Counted from the first letter of the stretch, positions 34,420 through 43,930 are shown. The stretch: DNA of 64,000 nt from WTFV01 sp965200895 (GCA_965200895.1 CBDAVM010000001.1:496001-560000); one strand, 5' to 3'. The notes: generated by a model not told the origin, from the sequence alone. Numbers and translations: made by a program.

Positions 34420-35502
34420 GTGCCCCTGAATTGGCTCCGACCGCGGCGGCGCACGAAGTCCGCGCTCTTCCGGGCGGTCCGAGAGGCAAGCTATCCGCCG
34501 CCGTACCCTGACGGCTGGTATCGGGTGGCGACGTCCACGGACATACCGCCGGGTCAGGTGCGTCAGGTCGAATGCCTGGGGCAGCACATCGCGCTGTTCC
34601 GCGGCGAAGTGGACGGGCGGATTCATGCGGTGCAGGCCTTCTGTCCGCATCTGGGCGCGAACCTGGCCGATGGCCGGGTGATCGGCGACCAGTTGCGGTG
34701 TCCCTTCCACGGCTGGTGTGTCGACGGCGCCGGGACGGTGCGGCAGATACCGTACAGCGAATCCGTGCCGACGAGACGCCATCCCGCCTGGGACGTCGAG
34801 GACTACTACGGCATGGTTCTCATCTACCATTCGGCGGACGGGCCGCGTCCGGCACCCTACCGCCTCCCGGCTCAGCCGGGAATCGACGACGGCCGGATGG
34901 TCTACCGCGGCGAGTACTTCGTCGGCACGCCCGAGATGCACGTCCTCGAGTTCCTCGAGAACGCCGCCGACGACCAGCACTTCCCGGAGCTCCACGAGAG
35001 ACTGGCGATTCCCTGGACCACGATCGGGCTGCCCTTCGTGAAAGTGCATCATCACATCACACAGGACCAGGGTTCGGGCCCCGCTCATGCGTACCGCTTC
35101 CAGAACCGGGTGGTCCTGAGCCTCTTCGGACGGCCGATGCCGTTCACGAAGGCCGAGGCCCGGCTGACCTATCACGGACCGGCGGGACTGACGCAGTTCG
35201 ACTTCGAAGTGAGCAACGGCGCCTGCGCCACGCTGTTCCAGACCAGTACGCCGATCGAGCCCATGAAGCAGCACATCCAGTTCCGGTGGTACGCCGACCG
35301 GACGATGCCGAGGCTGTTGGTCCTCTGGTTGATCGGGACCTACGCTTCGCAGATGAAGATGGATCTGGCGATCTGGGAGCGCAAGATCTACCGGCGCTCG
35401 CCGTTGCTGGCGCGGGGAGACGGCCCCGTACGGGAGTTGCGTCAATGGTACCAGCAGTTCTACGCCACACGGAACTGCGATCGGACCCGGCCGGAGCACT
35501 GA
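34420..35502 (+). CDS. Rieske non-heme iron oxygenase, KshA/DAF-36-like
   Basis: A 360-residue oxygenase. The Rieske cluster ligands are Cys75/His77 (FCPHLGANLAD) and Cys94/His97 (RCPFHGW). The mononuclear iron site is ENAADDQHFPELH (Asp184 bridge, His187, His192). This form is found in 3-ketosteroid 9-alpha-hydroxylase KshA, cholesterol 7-desaturase DAF-36/Neverland and the bacterial sterol C-4 demethylase SdmA. A membrane-associated segment (LLVLWLIGTYAS) lies near the C terminus. The GTG start is preceded by AGAGGGGG. Electron transfer partners are not adjacent. The flanking P450 and sterol methyltransferase support a sterol substrate. Confidence 0.9.
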   Translation: MPLNWLRPRRRTKSALFRAVREASYPPPYPDGWYRVATSTDIPPGQVRQVECLGQHIALFRGEVDGRIHAVQAFCPHLGANLADGRVIGDQLRCPFHGWCVDGAGTVRQIPYSESVPTRRHPAWDVEDYYGMVLIYHSADGPRPAPYRLPAQPGIDDGRMVYRGEYFVGTPEMHVLEFLENAADDQHFPELHERLAIPWTTIGLPFVKVHHHITQDQGSGPAHAYRFQNRVVLSLFGRPMPFTKAEARLTYHGPAGLTQFDFEVSNGACATLFQTSTPIEPMKQHIQFRWYADRTMPRLLVLWLIGTYASQMKMDLAIWERKIYRRSPLLARGDGPVRELRQWYQQFYATRNCDRTRPEH

Positions 35503-35666
35503 CGGCAAGCGAACGCCGCGTGCGAGGACCGGATTGAGGTTGGCGTGGGGACGGGCGCGGCGGTTGGCGGGTGCGCGAGGACGCCGGTCCGGCATCCACC
35601 CGCAGGACCTCGTTGCACGCAGCGGATCGATCGCGATCACCGGTCCGGCCAGTGAAGGGATGCGAC

Positions 35667-36698
35667 ATGGGAGAACTCAGGCACAGCCCGGTCACGAGGG
35701 CGTTCGCCCGCGATGGACTCGCCGCCGTGGTGGCCGACTACAGCGCGCTGCACGACGAGTCCCGCGGCGGCACCCTCCAGGTGCGCAAACGCCGCTACGC
35801 GGCGATGGCCATCAGCTACTACAACCTGGCGACGGACTTCTACGAGTACGGATGGTGCCATTCGTTCCATTTCGCTCCCCGCCGCCGGGGCGAGTCGCTG
35901 GAGGACTCACTGCGCCGCCACCAGCATTCCGTGGCCGCGTCCCTGGAGCTGCGACCGGGCATGACGGCCCTGGACATGGGGTCCGGAATCGGCGGTCCCA
36001 TGCGCGAGATCGCGCGCTTCAGCGGCGCCCGTGTGGTGGGCCTCAACAACAACGCCTATCAGATCGGGAGGAGCGAAGAGCTCAACCGACAGGCGGGCAT
36101 GACCGATCTCGTCTCGCATCTCGAAGGGGACTTCATGGACATCCCGGCCGAGGATGCGAGCTTCGACGCGGTCTTCCAGCTCCAGTCCACTTCCCATGCC
36201 GCGGACCGGGTGCGCGTCTACTCGGAGATCCGACGTGTGCTCCGGCCGGGCGGCCTCTTCGTCAGCGACGAGTACGGCCTCACACCGGCCTACGACGCCG
36301 GGAACCCGGCGCACCGGAAGCTGAAGAAGGACATCGAGTACGGCAGCGGCATGCCCGATCTCGCCCGCTTCGAGGACATCACGGAGGCGCTGGATCGAGC
36401 GGGGTTCGAGCTCCTGGAGGCGCGTGACGCCGGCAACGGGGAGGATGGGGATCTGCCGTGGCACGACGCGCTCGGGGGGCAGGAGTTCCGTCTGCGAAAC
36501 CTGCCGCGGACCCCGCTGGGCCGCAGGATCACGGACACCGTGCTCCGGATTCTGGAGAAGGTCGGCGCCGTGCCGGCGGGCGCGACGGAAGTGGCCGTGC
36601 TGCTGAGTACGGGGGCGGCGGCCTATGTCGGCGCGGGGCGACTGGGCATCTTCACACCCAACTACTTCACGAAGGCCAGAAAGCCGGACCGGCGGTAG
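35667..36698 (+). CDS. Sterol C-24 methyltransferase-like protein
   Basis: A 343-residue protein with the specific signatures of Erg6/SMT1 enzymes. Region I is YYNLATDFYEYGW plus HSFHF (51-69). Region II, the SAM site, is LDMGSGIGGPMREIARF followed by GLNNNAYQI (102-133). Region III-like VYSEIRRVLRPGG and a C-terminal sterol-binding-type domain follow. The enzymes methylate the side chain double bond of sterols. Deviations are notable: the usual acidic IEATxHAP segment reads LQSTSHAA. GAAGGGA precedes the ATG. It closes the three-gene sterol-tailoring cluster. Confidence 0.92.
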   Translation: MGELRHSPVTRAFARDGLAAVVADYSALHDESRGGTLQVRKRRYAAMAISYYNLATDFYEYGWCHSFHFAPRRRGESLEDSLRRHQHSVAASLELRPGMTALDMGSGIGGPMREIARFSGARVVGLNNNAYQIGRSEELNRQAGMTDLVSHLEGDFMDIPAEDASFDAVFQLQSTSHAADRVRVYSEIRRVLRPGGLFVSDEYGLTPAYDAGNPAHRKLKKDIEYGSGMPDLARFEDITEALDRAGFELLEARDAGNGEDGDLPWHDALGGQEFRLRNLPRTPLGRRITDTVLRILEKVGAVPAGATEVAVLLSTGAAAYVGAGRLGIFTPNYFTKARKPDRR

Positions 36699-36744
36699 CC
36701 CGGCGAGCCGCGGGTCATGCGCATCCATCGGAGCGGGCGCCCCG

Positions 36745-39700
36745 TCAGACGAGGGCGCGCGTTGCCCGCCGGGTGTCGTCGAGTATCAGGTACCACACCG
36801 GCACCAGGAGCAGCGTGATGAACGTGGCGAAGAGCACGCCGAACGCAAGCGAGACCGCCATCGGGACGAGAAACGCCGCCTGCGAGCTGCGCTCCAGCAT
36901 GAGCGGGGCGAGTCCGGCGAACGTGGTGACCGACGTGAGGACGATCGGGCGGAACCGGCTCGCGCCCGCTGCGCGGGTGGCGGCGTCGATGTCGGCGCCC
37001 GCGCGTCGCCGGCGGTTGATGACGTCGACCAGGATCAGACTGTCGTTGACGACCACCCCCGTCAGGGCGACCACACCGAACATCGACATTATCGTGAAGT
37101 CGAGCCCCATCACGCCGTGGCCCCAGACGGCGCCGACCACGCCGAACGGGATGGCGCCCATGATCAGGAGCGGCTGCGCATACGAACGCAACGGAACCGC
37201 GAGCAGCGCGTAGATCGCCAGCAGCGCGAGGGCGAACCCGATCCGGAGCCCGCGGAGCGCGGTCGCCTGCTCCGCCTGCGCACCCTCGAGCGAATGGACG
37301 ACGCCGGGGTGATCGGCGAGGACCTCCGGGAGCACCCGCGCGTTCAGGTCGGTGAGAACCGCGCCCGCCGACGTGACTGCCGGATCGACCGACGCCGTCA
37401 CGTTCACCGCCCGATGACGGTTGACCCGCGTAATCGAGGTCGGGGCCCGCCCCGGCTCCACCTGCGCCACCTGGACGAACGGCACCGCTGCGCCGTCCGG
37501 CGTGCGGACCCGCATGTTCTCGAGGTTGGCGAGCGACCGCCGTTCGGCGCGCGGGTAGCGGACCATGACGCGAATGTCGTCGCGACCGCGCTGGATCCGT
37601 TGCGCCTCCTCGCCGTGGAACGCCTGCCGGACCTGCCGCCCCAGAGCCTCCTGCGTCAACCCGAAGGTCTCCGCGGCGGGCTTGATGGCGAGCCGCATCT
37701 CTTCCTGGCCGGCGCGAAACGAGTCGGTGATGCCGTAGACGCCGGCGTACTCCACCAGCCGGCGCCTGACCGCGGCGGCGGCCGACCGGAGCAGATCCGG
37801 ATCGCGCCCCGCAAGCTGCACGTCGATGTCGGCGCCGGGATCGACCAGCGAAAGATCGAAAGTGAGCTCGACCGCCTCGGGGATCGGTCCGGTTTCCTCC
37901 CGCCACAGGTTGCCGAGCTGTACGCTGGTGAGCGTCCGCGTTTCGGCCGGCGCGAGTTCGACCGTCACCTCGCCGATGTTCGGTGTGGTCGCGGTCGACA
38001 CCGGTCCGAGCGGGCCGCCGGCCAGCGCCCGCGTCGGCTGATCGCCGACCGCCGTCGAGACGTGGCGCACGTAGTCGATACCGGTGTCCCGCTCGAGTCG
38101 CGCGCCCAGCCGATACGCGGCCCGCTCGATCTCCTCGACGGCCCTTGACGTCAGCCCGGAAGGGGTCCCCTGCGGCATCGTGACCGATGCGGTCATGGTG
38201 TCGGCCTCGACCGCGGGGAGGAAGCGGAAGGCGATGCGGCCTCCGATCACCGTTCCGGCCGTCAGCATCAGGGCCGCGATGCCGATCGCGGCGGTGAGAT
38301 ACCGCCAGCGGACCGCGGCATCGAGGAGCGGCTGATAGACCCGGCGGGACAGGAGTGCGAGTCCCCGCGCGGCGATGCGAGGGCGGCCCGGTCTCCCGCC
38401 GGGCGCGCCGCGCCGTGCGTGACCCGCCAGGTGGGCCGGCAGGATGCCGAGCGATTCGATCAGCGAAAAGACGAGGCAGGGGACCGCCACGAGCGGAATG
38501 GCCTGGAAGAGCTTGCCGACCGAACCGGGAACGAACAGCAGCGGCAGGAAGGACGCCACCGTCGTCAGGACGGCGAAGACCACCGGGGCCGCGATCTCCT
38601 GCGCACCGTCGATGGCCCCGCGCCGGCCGTCGCCGCGAAACTCCTGGTGCCGGAAAACGTTCTCGCCGACGATGATGGCGTCGTCGACCACTATGCCGAG
38701 CACGAGTATGAATGCAAAGAGCGAGATCTGGTTGAAGGAGACGTCCACCGTGGGCATCAACGCGATGGTGCCGAGCAACGAGATCGGAATACCGACGCTG
38801 ACCCAGAAGGCGAGGCGCAGTTCGAGGAAGAGCAGCAGCACGCCGAAAACCAGCACGAACGCCGCCGCGCCGTTGCGCAGCATGAGCCCCAACCGGTCGT
38901 TCATCCGCGCCGCCTGATTCTGCCAGAGCGTCATCGAGACGCCCTCGGGCATGCGGGGCGCCAGCCGTTCGACGTGGCGGGCGACGGCGCCGACGATGTC
39001 GATGGCGCTCTGATCGCCGGTGCGGAAGACGGCGAGCATGATCGCCGGCGCCGAGTCGAACCGGGCATGCTGGTCGGTCTCGGCGAAGCCGTCGACCACG
39101 GTGGCGACATCACCGAGCTGCAGACGGCTGCCGTCCGGGCGGGCCCAGAGCAGGAGGTTCTCGTACTCCGCGCCGCGGTAGGCCTGTACGAAGGTGCGGA
39201 GCAGGATCTCTCCGCCGTCCCCGCGGACGGAGCCGCCCGGCACGTCGAGCGACGAGCCGCGGACCGCGTTCGCCACCTCGTCGAAGGTCAGGCCGTGTCG
39301 GCGCAGCGTGTTCTCGGAAACCTCGATCGAGATCTCGTACGGCGGGGCGTTGACGATGTCGACCTGCGAGATCTCGGGGAGGGCGGCGAGCTCGTCGCGG
39401 ATCCGCTCGGCGAGCGTCTTGAGCACGCCGACATCGACGTGACCGACGACGGCGACATAGGTGACGGCCGTGCGGACCGCCAGCTCGCGCACGATCGGTT
39501 CCTCGACATCCGCCGGGAACGTGGTGATGGCGTCCAGGTTGTTCTGCACCTCGTCGAGCACCCGCCCGAGGTCGGCGCCGAAGGCGAGCTCCACGGCGAC
39601 CGACGCATACTCTTCCGACGCCGTGGACCGGATCGTGCGGATCCCGTCGATGCCCTGTATGGCCTCTTCGACCCGCAGTACGACTGCGAGCTCGACCTCC

Positions 39701-39873
39701 CGGGCCGCCGCGCCGGGATAGAAGACCTCGACGCCGATACGATCGCTGCTGACCTCCGGGTAGAGCTCGTCCCTGACGCCACCGGCGGCGAGCAGGCCGG
39801 CGACGACGATGAACACCATCATCAGATTCGCCGCCACCGGGTTGCGGACGAGCCAGGCGATCACGCTGTTCAT
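36745..39873 (-). CDS. RND superfamily efflux transporter permease (HAE/AcrB-like)
   Basis: A 1042-residue inner membrane pump, usual length. It starts MNSVIAWLVRNPVAANLMM and has two sets of membrane helices separated by large periplasmic loops. The fourth helix carries LGIVVDDAIIVGENVF with the proton-relay Asp pair, and the second half ends with LTGVVVNDSLILVDVINR. No periplasmic adaptor or outer membrane channel gene is adjacent. The gene is convergent with the sterol methyltransferase; RND pumps (for example BstA in methanotrophs) carry sterols, so a sterol role is possible but unproven. Confidence 0.93.
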   Translation of the reverse strand: MNSVIAWLVRNPVAANLMMVFIVVAGLLAAGGVRDELYPEVSSDRIGVEVFYPGAAAREVELAVVLRVEEAIQGIDGIRTIRSTASEEYASVAVELAFGADLGRVLDEVQNNLDAITTFPADVEEPIVRELAVRTAVTYVAVVGHVDVGVLKTLAERIRDELAALPEISQVDIVNAPPYEISIEVSENTLRRHGLTFDEVANAVRGSSLDVPGGSVRGDGGEILLRTFVQAYRGAEYENLLLWARPDGSRLQLGDVATVVDGFAETDQHARFDSAPAIMLAVFRTGDQSAIDIVGAVARHVERLAPRMPEGVSMTLWQNQAARMNDRLGLMLRNGAAAFVLVFGVLLLFLELRLAFWVSVGIPISLLGTIALMPTVDVSFNQISLFAFILVLGIVVDDAIIVGENVFRHQEFRGDGRRGAIDGAQEIAAPVVFAVLTTVASFLPLLFVPGSVGKLFQAIPLVAVPCLVFSLIESLGILPAHLAGHARRGAPGGRPGRPRIAARGLALLSRRVYQPLLDAAVRWRYLTAAIGIAALMLTAGTVIGGRIAFRFLPAVEADTMTASVTMPQGTPSGLTSRAVEEIERAAYRLGARLERDTGIDYVRHVSTAVGDQPTRALAGGPLGPVSTATTPNIGEVTVELAPAETRTLTSVQLGNLWREETGPIPEAVELTFDLSLVDPGADIDVQLAGRDPDLLRSAAAAVRRRLVEYAGVYGITDSFRAGQEEMRLAIKPAAETFGLTQEALGRQVRQAFHGEEAQRIQRGRDDIRVMVRYPRAERRSLANLENMRVRTPDGAAVPFVQVAQVEPGRAPTSITRVNRHRAVNVTASVDPAVTSAGAVLTDLNARVLPEVLADHPGVVHSLEGAQAEQATALRGLRIGFALALLAIYALLAVPLRSYAQPLLIMGAIPFGVVGAVWGHGVMGLDFTIMSMFGVVALTGVVVNDSLILVDVINRRRRAGADIDAATRAAGASRFRPIVLTSVTTFAGLAPLMLERSSQAAFLVPMAVSLAFGVLFATFITLLLVPVWYLILDDTRRATRALV

Positions 39874-40065
39874 GGCCGTCGCTCCGCTCCGGATCGGCGG
39901 ATGCGTCGCCGGCCCCGCCCGCCCGCGCGCCCCGGATCCGTTCCCTGCAGAACCATGGCTCGTCGTCGCTCGACGTCAGCCTGTATACCACACCACCACC
40001 CGCGGCCGGAGCGAACGAAACCGTTACAATCTGTATCCACGGTCACGATCCGAGGAGGAATCAAC

Positions 40066-41820
40066 ATGCGCCAGCTCCCATTGGCGGCCCTGCTCACGTT
40101 CGCGCTCCTCGCCGCTGCGGCCGGCCCGGCCGCGGCCCAGTACCAGCTCACGGTCACCCAGGACCGCCTGATCAACGCCCAGAACGAGCCGCAGAACTGG
40201 CTGCTGATGAACGGCGACTACGGCTCGCAGCGCTACTCGAAGCTGACGCAGATCGACCGCGAGAACGTCCGCGACCTGCGCATGGTCTGGGCGCTGGCCC
40301 TCGGCGGGATGCAGGACACGGGCGGCAACGGCCCCGAGAACGAGGTCAACCCGCTCATCGACAACGGGTTCATGTACACGACGGACGGTTGGGGCACGGT
40401 CTACAAGATCGACGTCCGCAACCCGGACCACGGCGAGTACGTCTGGATCACCGACCCGGGCGTGGACCACGCGGACAACCGCCCCCGCACGCGCGGCATC
40501 GCGCTGTGGGAGGACAAGGTGCTGCAGAACCTGCAGGACGGGCGCGTGCTGGCCATCGACCGCGACGACGGCGAGATCCTGTGGGACGTCGAGGTGGCCG
40601 GCTTCACCGACCTGGGCGCCCGCGAGCGGTTCCTGACCGCGCCGCTCGTGGCCCGCGGCAAGGTCCTGGTGCAGAACGGGGCCGGCGACGGCGGTACCCG
40701 CGGCTGGGTGGCGGCCCTCGACGTGGAGACCGGCGAGGAGCTCTGGCGCTGGTACACCGTTCCCGAGCCGGGCCAGCCGGGCAGCGAGACCTGGAAGGAC
40801 GATCACAACGCCTGGCGGACCGGCGGCGGCGGCATCTGGCAGACCGGCTCCTACGACCCGGAGCGCAACCTCTACATCTTCGGCACCGGCAACCCCTTCC
40901 CCATCTACGACCCGGAGTTCCGGCCCGGTGACAACCTGTTCACCAACTCCGCCGTGGCCCTCGACGTCGACACCGGCGAGCGGCGCTGGCACTTCCAGTA
41001 CACGCCGAACGACTCGTGGGACTACGACGAGGTGGGCGTCCACATGCTCTACGACACGGTCATCGACGGGCAGACGCGCAGCGTCGTGGCCCACTTCGCG
41101 CGCAACGGGTTCTTCTATTCGCTGGACCGGGACACCGGCGCGTTCATCAAGGGCGACCAGTACGTCAACGAGCTGACCTGGACAGCCGGACTCGACGCCG
41201 AGACCGGCATGCCGCTGGAGTACGACCCGAACCTCGACGTGCAGATCTACAACGAGGAGGCGCGCGCGCTGCGCGTGGACCGCGACGAGATGAAGCGCGC
41301 CTGTCCGACCTGGCACGGCGGCATCGCCCACCAGCCGACGGCCTTCAACCCCGAGAAGGGGATCGCCTACGGCGGCGGCACCGAAGGCTGCTTCTCGCAG
41401 ACCGGGGCGGCGGTGGCGTCGCTCGGGCCCGAGGGGGGCATCGACCGGGCCAACAGCGAGCGGCGGGAGTACACCAGCGACCTCTACTACGGCTCGATCA
41501 CCGCGGTGGACACCGACACCCAGGCGGTCGTCGCCAAGGCGGTCACCGAGATCGAGGTGCGGTCGGGCGTCATCGCGACGGCGGGCGGGCTCGTGTTCTC
41601 CGCCCTGCAGGACGGCTGGGTGGTGGCCTACAACGACGAGACGCTGCAGGAGCTGTGGCGCTTCAACGTCGGCACGCCGCTCAAGGGCGCGCCGGTCACC
41701 TACGCCGTCGGGCCGCGGCAGTACCTGGCGGTGCAGGCGAGCGGCCGCCACCTGCACCCGGTGCGTTACGACAACCTGGAGAACTCGAGCTACCTGTTCG
41801 TCTTCGCCCTCGACGAGTAG
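40066..41820 (+). CDS. Secreted PQQ-type dehydrogenase
   Basis: A 584-residue quinoprotein with a clear Sec signal (AALLTFALLAAAAGPAAA). Propeller repeats include DRDDGEILWDVE, DVETGEELWRWY, DVDTGERRWHFQ and the C-terminal QELWRFNVGTPL. PNDSWDYDEV is the equivalent of the catalytic Asp/Ca2+ loop. TWHGGIAHQPTAFNPEKG is typical of the alcohol-dehydrogenase-like group. GAGGAGGAA stands 5 bases before the ATG. A cytochrome c gene lies convergently downstream and is a natural electron acceptor. Confidence 0.9.
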   Translation: MRQLPLAALLTFALLAAAAGPAAAQYQLTVTQDRLINAQNEPQNWLLMNGDYGSQRYSKLTQIDRENVRDLRMVWALALGGMQDTGGNGPENEVNPLIDNGFMYTTDGWGTVYKIDVRNPDHGEYVWITDPGVDHADNRPRTRGIALWEDKVLQNLQDGRVLAIDRDDGEILWDVEVAGFTDLGARERFLTAPLVARGKVLVQNGAGDGGTRGWVAALDVETGEELWRWYTVPEPGQPGSETWKDDHNAWRTGGGGIWQTGSYDPERNLYIFGTGNPFPIYDPEFRPGDNLFTNSAVALDVDTGERRWHFQYTPNDSWDYDEVGVHMLYDTVIDGQTRSVVAHFARNGFFYSLDRDTGAFIKGDQYVNELTWTAGLDAETGMPLEYDPNLDVQIYNEEARALRVDRDEMKRACPTWHGGIAHQPTAFNPEKGIAYGGGTEGCFSQTGAAVASLGPEGGIDRANSERREYTSDLYYGSITAVDTDTQAVVAKAVTEIEVRSGVIATAGGLVFSALQDGWVVAYNDETLQELWRFNVGTPLKGAPVTYAVGPRQYLAVQASGRHLHPVRYDNLENSSYLFVFALDE

Positions 41821-41844
41821 CGCGCGCCGCGACGACCGACACCG

Positions 41845-41880
41845 CGGCGCCCGGGCCTGCACCGACGGCCCCGGGCGCCG
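41845..41880. terminator. Bidirectional hairpin between convergent genes
   Basis: A perfect 11-base inverted repeat (CGGCGCCCGGG and CCCGGGCGCCG) with a 14-base loop sits between the convergent PQQ dehydrogenase and cytochrome c genes. No long T-run follows on either strand, only short ones, so it is a structural stop at best. Confidence 0.5.
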
Positions 41881-41899
41881 GCGTGTCGTGCGTTTCGGA

Positions 41900-42436
41900 T
41901 CAGTCGGGGAACTCGTTTCGGCAGACGGCTGCCTCTTCGCCCCAGAAGTCGATGCACGTCTGCCGGTCCATCGGGCCCTGGCCGATGACCTTCGCCATCA
42001 GGAAATCGGCCAGGCGCTCGACCTCCCGGTTCTGCAGTGTGGCCGGCGGATCGAACAACTGCAGCCCCATGCGATCCAGGTCGGCCCGGGTGCGCCCCAG
42101 ACAGCGGTCGTCGACGTACGCGCGCCGATCGTAGGCCGGCATGTAGCGCCCCGGCAGGCCGCACTTGATGACGAAGACGAGCTGCTCGCGGGTCAGCGTG
42201 CTCTCGCGCAGGTTCGCGCCGTCCGGCATCTGCAGGTTCATCTTGCGCCCGTCGCCGGCCCAGCCGTGGCACGACTGGCAGTCGCCCTTCCCGCGATAGA
42301 GACGCCCGCCGGCGGCGACCGTGTCGGTCTGCGCGCCGACCACCCCATCCATTTGCGGCCCGGCGCCGAGCCCGAGGCCGACCAGCACGCCCGCCGCCGC
42401 ACCCATCCGCACCCATCGAGATGCTCGCACTCGCAC
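41900..42436 (-). CDS. Secreted c-type cytochrome
   Basis: A 178-residue monoheme cytochrome with a signal or anchor helix (MGAAAGVLVGLGLGAG). The heme site is CQSCH in RGKGDCQSCHGWAGDG, and RYMPAYD supplies a likely Met ligand. Two further Cys (TCIDFWGEEAAVC) may form a disulfide near the C terminus. GTG 42436 is preferred because GAGGAGG ends 8 bases upstream; a longer form from 42463 would place that site inside the coding sequence. It probably accepts electrons from the quinoprotein encoded next to it. Confidence 0.85.
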   Translation of the reverse strand: MRVRASRWVRMGAAAGVLVGLGLGAGPQMDGVVGAQTDTVAAGGRLYRGKGDCQSCHGWAGDGRKMNLQMPDGANLRESTLTREQLVFVIKCGLPGRYMPAYDRRAYVDDRCLGRTRADLDRMGLQLFDPPATLQNREVERLADFLMAKVIGQGPMDRQTCIDFWGEEAAVCRNEFPD

Positions 42437-42590
42437 GCAACCACCCTCCTCGCCAGCTTCCACGCATGACGATCGAACGCGTCCCGTCCGCCACCGGTGA
42501 ACCGCTGCCCTTCGACACCACCGCGCAATCCACGCGAATCCAAGCGGAACCCGGCAACATTTCCCTTCGGATTCGATGGTTTGCAGCGGT

Positions 42591-42604
42591 CTGTTCCGGA
42601 ACAG
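42591..42604. promoter_or_regulatory. 14-base perfect palindrome
   Basis: CTGTTCCGGAACAG is a perfect palindrome lying 155 bases upstream of the cytochrome c start and 2 bases beyond the hydrolase stop, on the minus strand. It has no loop, so it is more like a protein-binding site than a terminator. Confidence 0.3.
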
Positions 42605-42606
42605 CG

Positions 42607-43635
42607 CTACTCAACGCCTTCCATCAGGTATTCGACGAGCGCGGGCACGATGATGTCCGGCCGCTCCAGGTGCGGCACATGACCCAGCCCGGGAAAGAGC
42701 AGCGTTCGACCGTTCCCGTTCGGGACGGTGTCGGCCAACACCTGCATTCGCTCCTGGAAGACCTCCGCCGGACCGAGCAGCAGATCCTCGGCGCCCCCGA
42801 AGGCGAGCGTCGGCACGTGGATATGCGGCCAGTCGTAGACGACCGGGTCCTGATAGAGCATCTGGCTGATAATCGCCTGCACCATGGCGAGGCGCGGAAA
42901 GTCGGAGCTGAGGGTCCACGAGGAGCGGATGCGGGTGTAGAGCTCGAACTTGTCGTTCCAGGTCGACGGGTCGTGCCCGACGTAGCGGCTGAGGCTCCGG
43001 CGGGTGCTCTGGTAGTCGGTCCGGAGGATCCGCTCGTAAATCTGATCGACCGGCGTCATCGGGCGATTGAACCGGTTGTCGGAGAGGCCGATGGGGTTGT
43101 AGATGACCAGCCGCTCGACCGAGTCGGGATACTGCGTGGTGAAGCGCGTCGCGAGCATGCCGCCCATCGAGTGGCCGACCGCCATGACCTTGTCGATCCC
43201 CTCGTGCTCGAGGATGAGCTGCGTGTTGCGTGCCTGCGTGTTGAAGTTGTACGGCGCGATCGGCTTCGACGATTTGCCGTACCCGATCTGGTCCGGGACG
43301 ATGACGCGGAATCCGGCGTCGGTCAACCCGTCGATGATGTCACCGAAGTAGAAGCCGCCGAAGTTGTTGCCGTGCATCAGCAGGACGACGTGGCCGTTGG
43401 CCGTGCCGGTCGGAGCGATGTCCATATAGGAGATGCGCACGTCCTGGCTGTAGACACTGATGTCGAGATACCTGCTCGGGGCGGGATACGGGCACTCGTC
43501 GCAGGTGATGCTGCCCGGCTTGAGGTCTGTCGGCGTCGGTACCGGCGGCAGAATGTCGCGACCCTGGGCGCCAGCGCCGGCCGCCACACCGAGGATCACG
43601 AGCACCGAGGCGAGTGTTCTGACATGAACAGGCAT
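42607..43635 (-). CDS. Secreted alpha/beta hydrolase
   Basis: A 342-residue alpha/beta hydrolase with a signal sequence (VRTLASVLVILGVAAGAGAQ). The oxyanion-region HGNNFGG, the nucleophile elbow GHSMGG, the acid in FGGAEDLL and the His in GLGHVPHLE complete the triad in normal order. Such proteins are esterases, haloalkane dehalogenase-like or epoxide hydrolase-like enzymes; none of the diagnostic dehalogenase Trp residues was identified. A conserved-looking ITCDECPYP motif with two Cys follows the signal. The ATG at 43635 was chosen over one 17 codons upstream because the signal then starts properly. Confidence 0.88.
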   Translation of the reverse strand: MPVHVRTLASVLVILGVAAGAGAQGRDILPPVPTPTDLKPGSITCDECPYPAPSRYLDISVYSQDVRISYMDIAPTGTANGHVVLLMHGNNFGGFYFGDIIDGLTDAGFRVIVPDQIGYGKSSKPIAPYNFNTQARNTQLILEHEGIDKVMAVGHSMGGMLATRFTTQYPDSVERLVIYNPIGLSDNRFNRPMTPVDQIYERILRTDYQSTRRSLSRYVGHDPSTWNDKFELYTRIRSSWTLSSDFPRLAMVQAIISQMLYQDPVVYDWPHIHVPTLAFGGAEDLLLGPAEVFQERMQVLADTVPNGNGRTLLFPGLGHVPHLERPDIIVPALVEYLMEGVE

Positions 43636-43744
43636 GAGTCCTACTCCGTGGTCTAGAGATGTCGGTAAACGTACCATCCGGGGCACAGGGACGGATGTCC
43701 ACGAAAGACGGGTATCACGATCACGCCGATAATACAGTTAGTTC

Positions 43745-43930
43745 ATGACCCGGCACGACAGAATCACGGTTGACCCCAACGTCCGTCACGGAAGCGCCTG
43801 TATTCGAGGCACCCGCGTACTGGTCTCGGTGATTTCACCGCTGACGAGGTAAGTCGTTTCACAAGAACAGTTTACGGATTCGTGTCCGTTTCGTTCCCAC
43901 GGATGATCCTGTTTCAACGGGCTGTTGATC
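43745..43930 (+). pseudogene. Decayed DUF433 (VapB-type antitoxin) gene
   Basis: The frame from 43745 reads DRITVDPNVRHGSACIRGTR, the hallmark opening of DUF433 antitoxin proteins, then stops after 35 codons. In the next frame, DFTADEVSRFTR resumes where a DUF433 protein would continue, but the linking helix is missing. The gene has therefore lost an internal segment and its frame. No partner toxin is seen next to it. Confidence 0.65.

Noticed and set aside
38419..40065. Long plus-strand frame opposite the RND pump, in frame with the PQQ dehydrogenase
   Set aside because: Its composition is Arg/Asp/Gln-rich with no domain, while the opposite strand has a full RND protein; the true start is the ATG at 40066 with a strong ribosome site.
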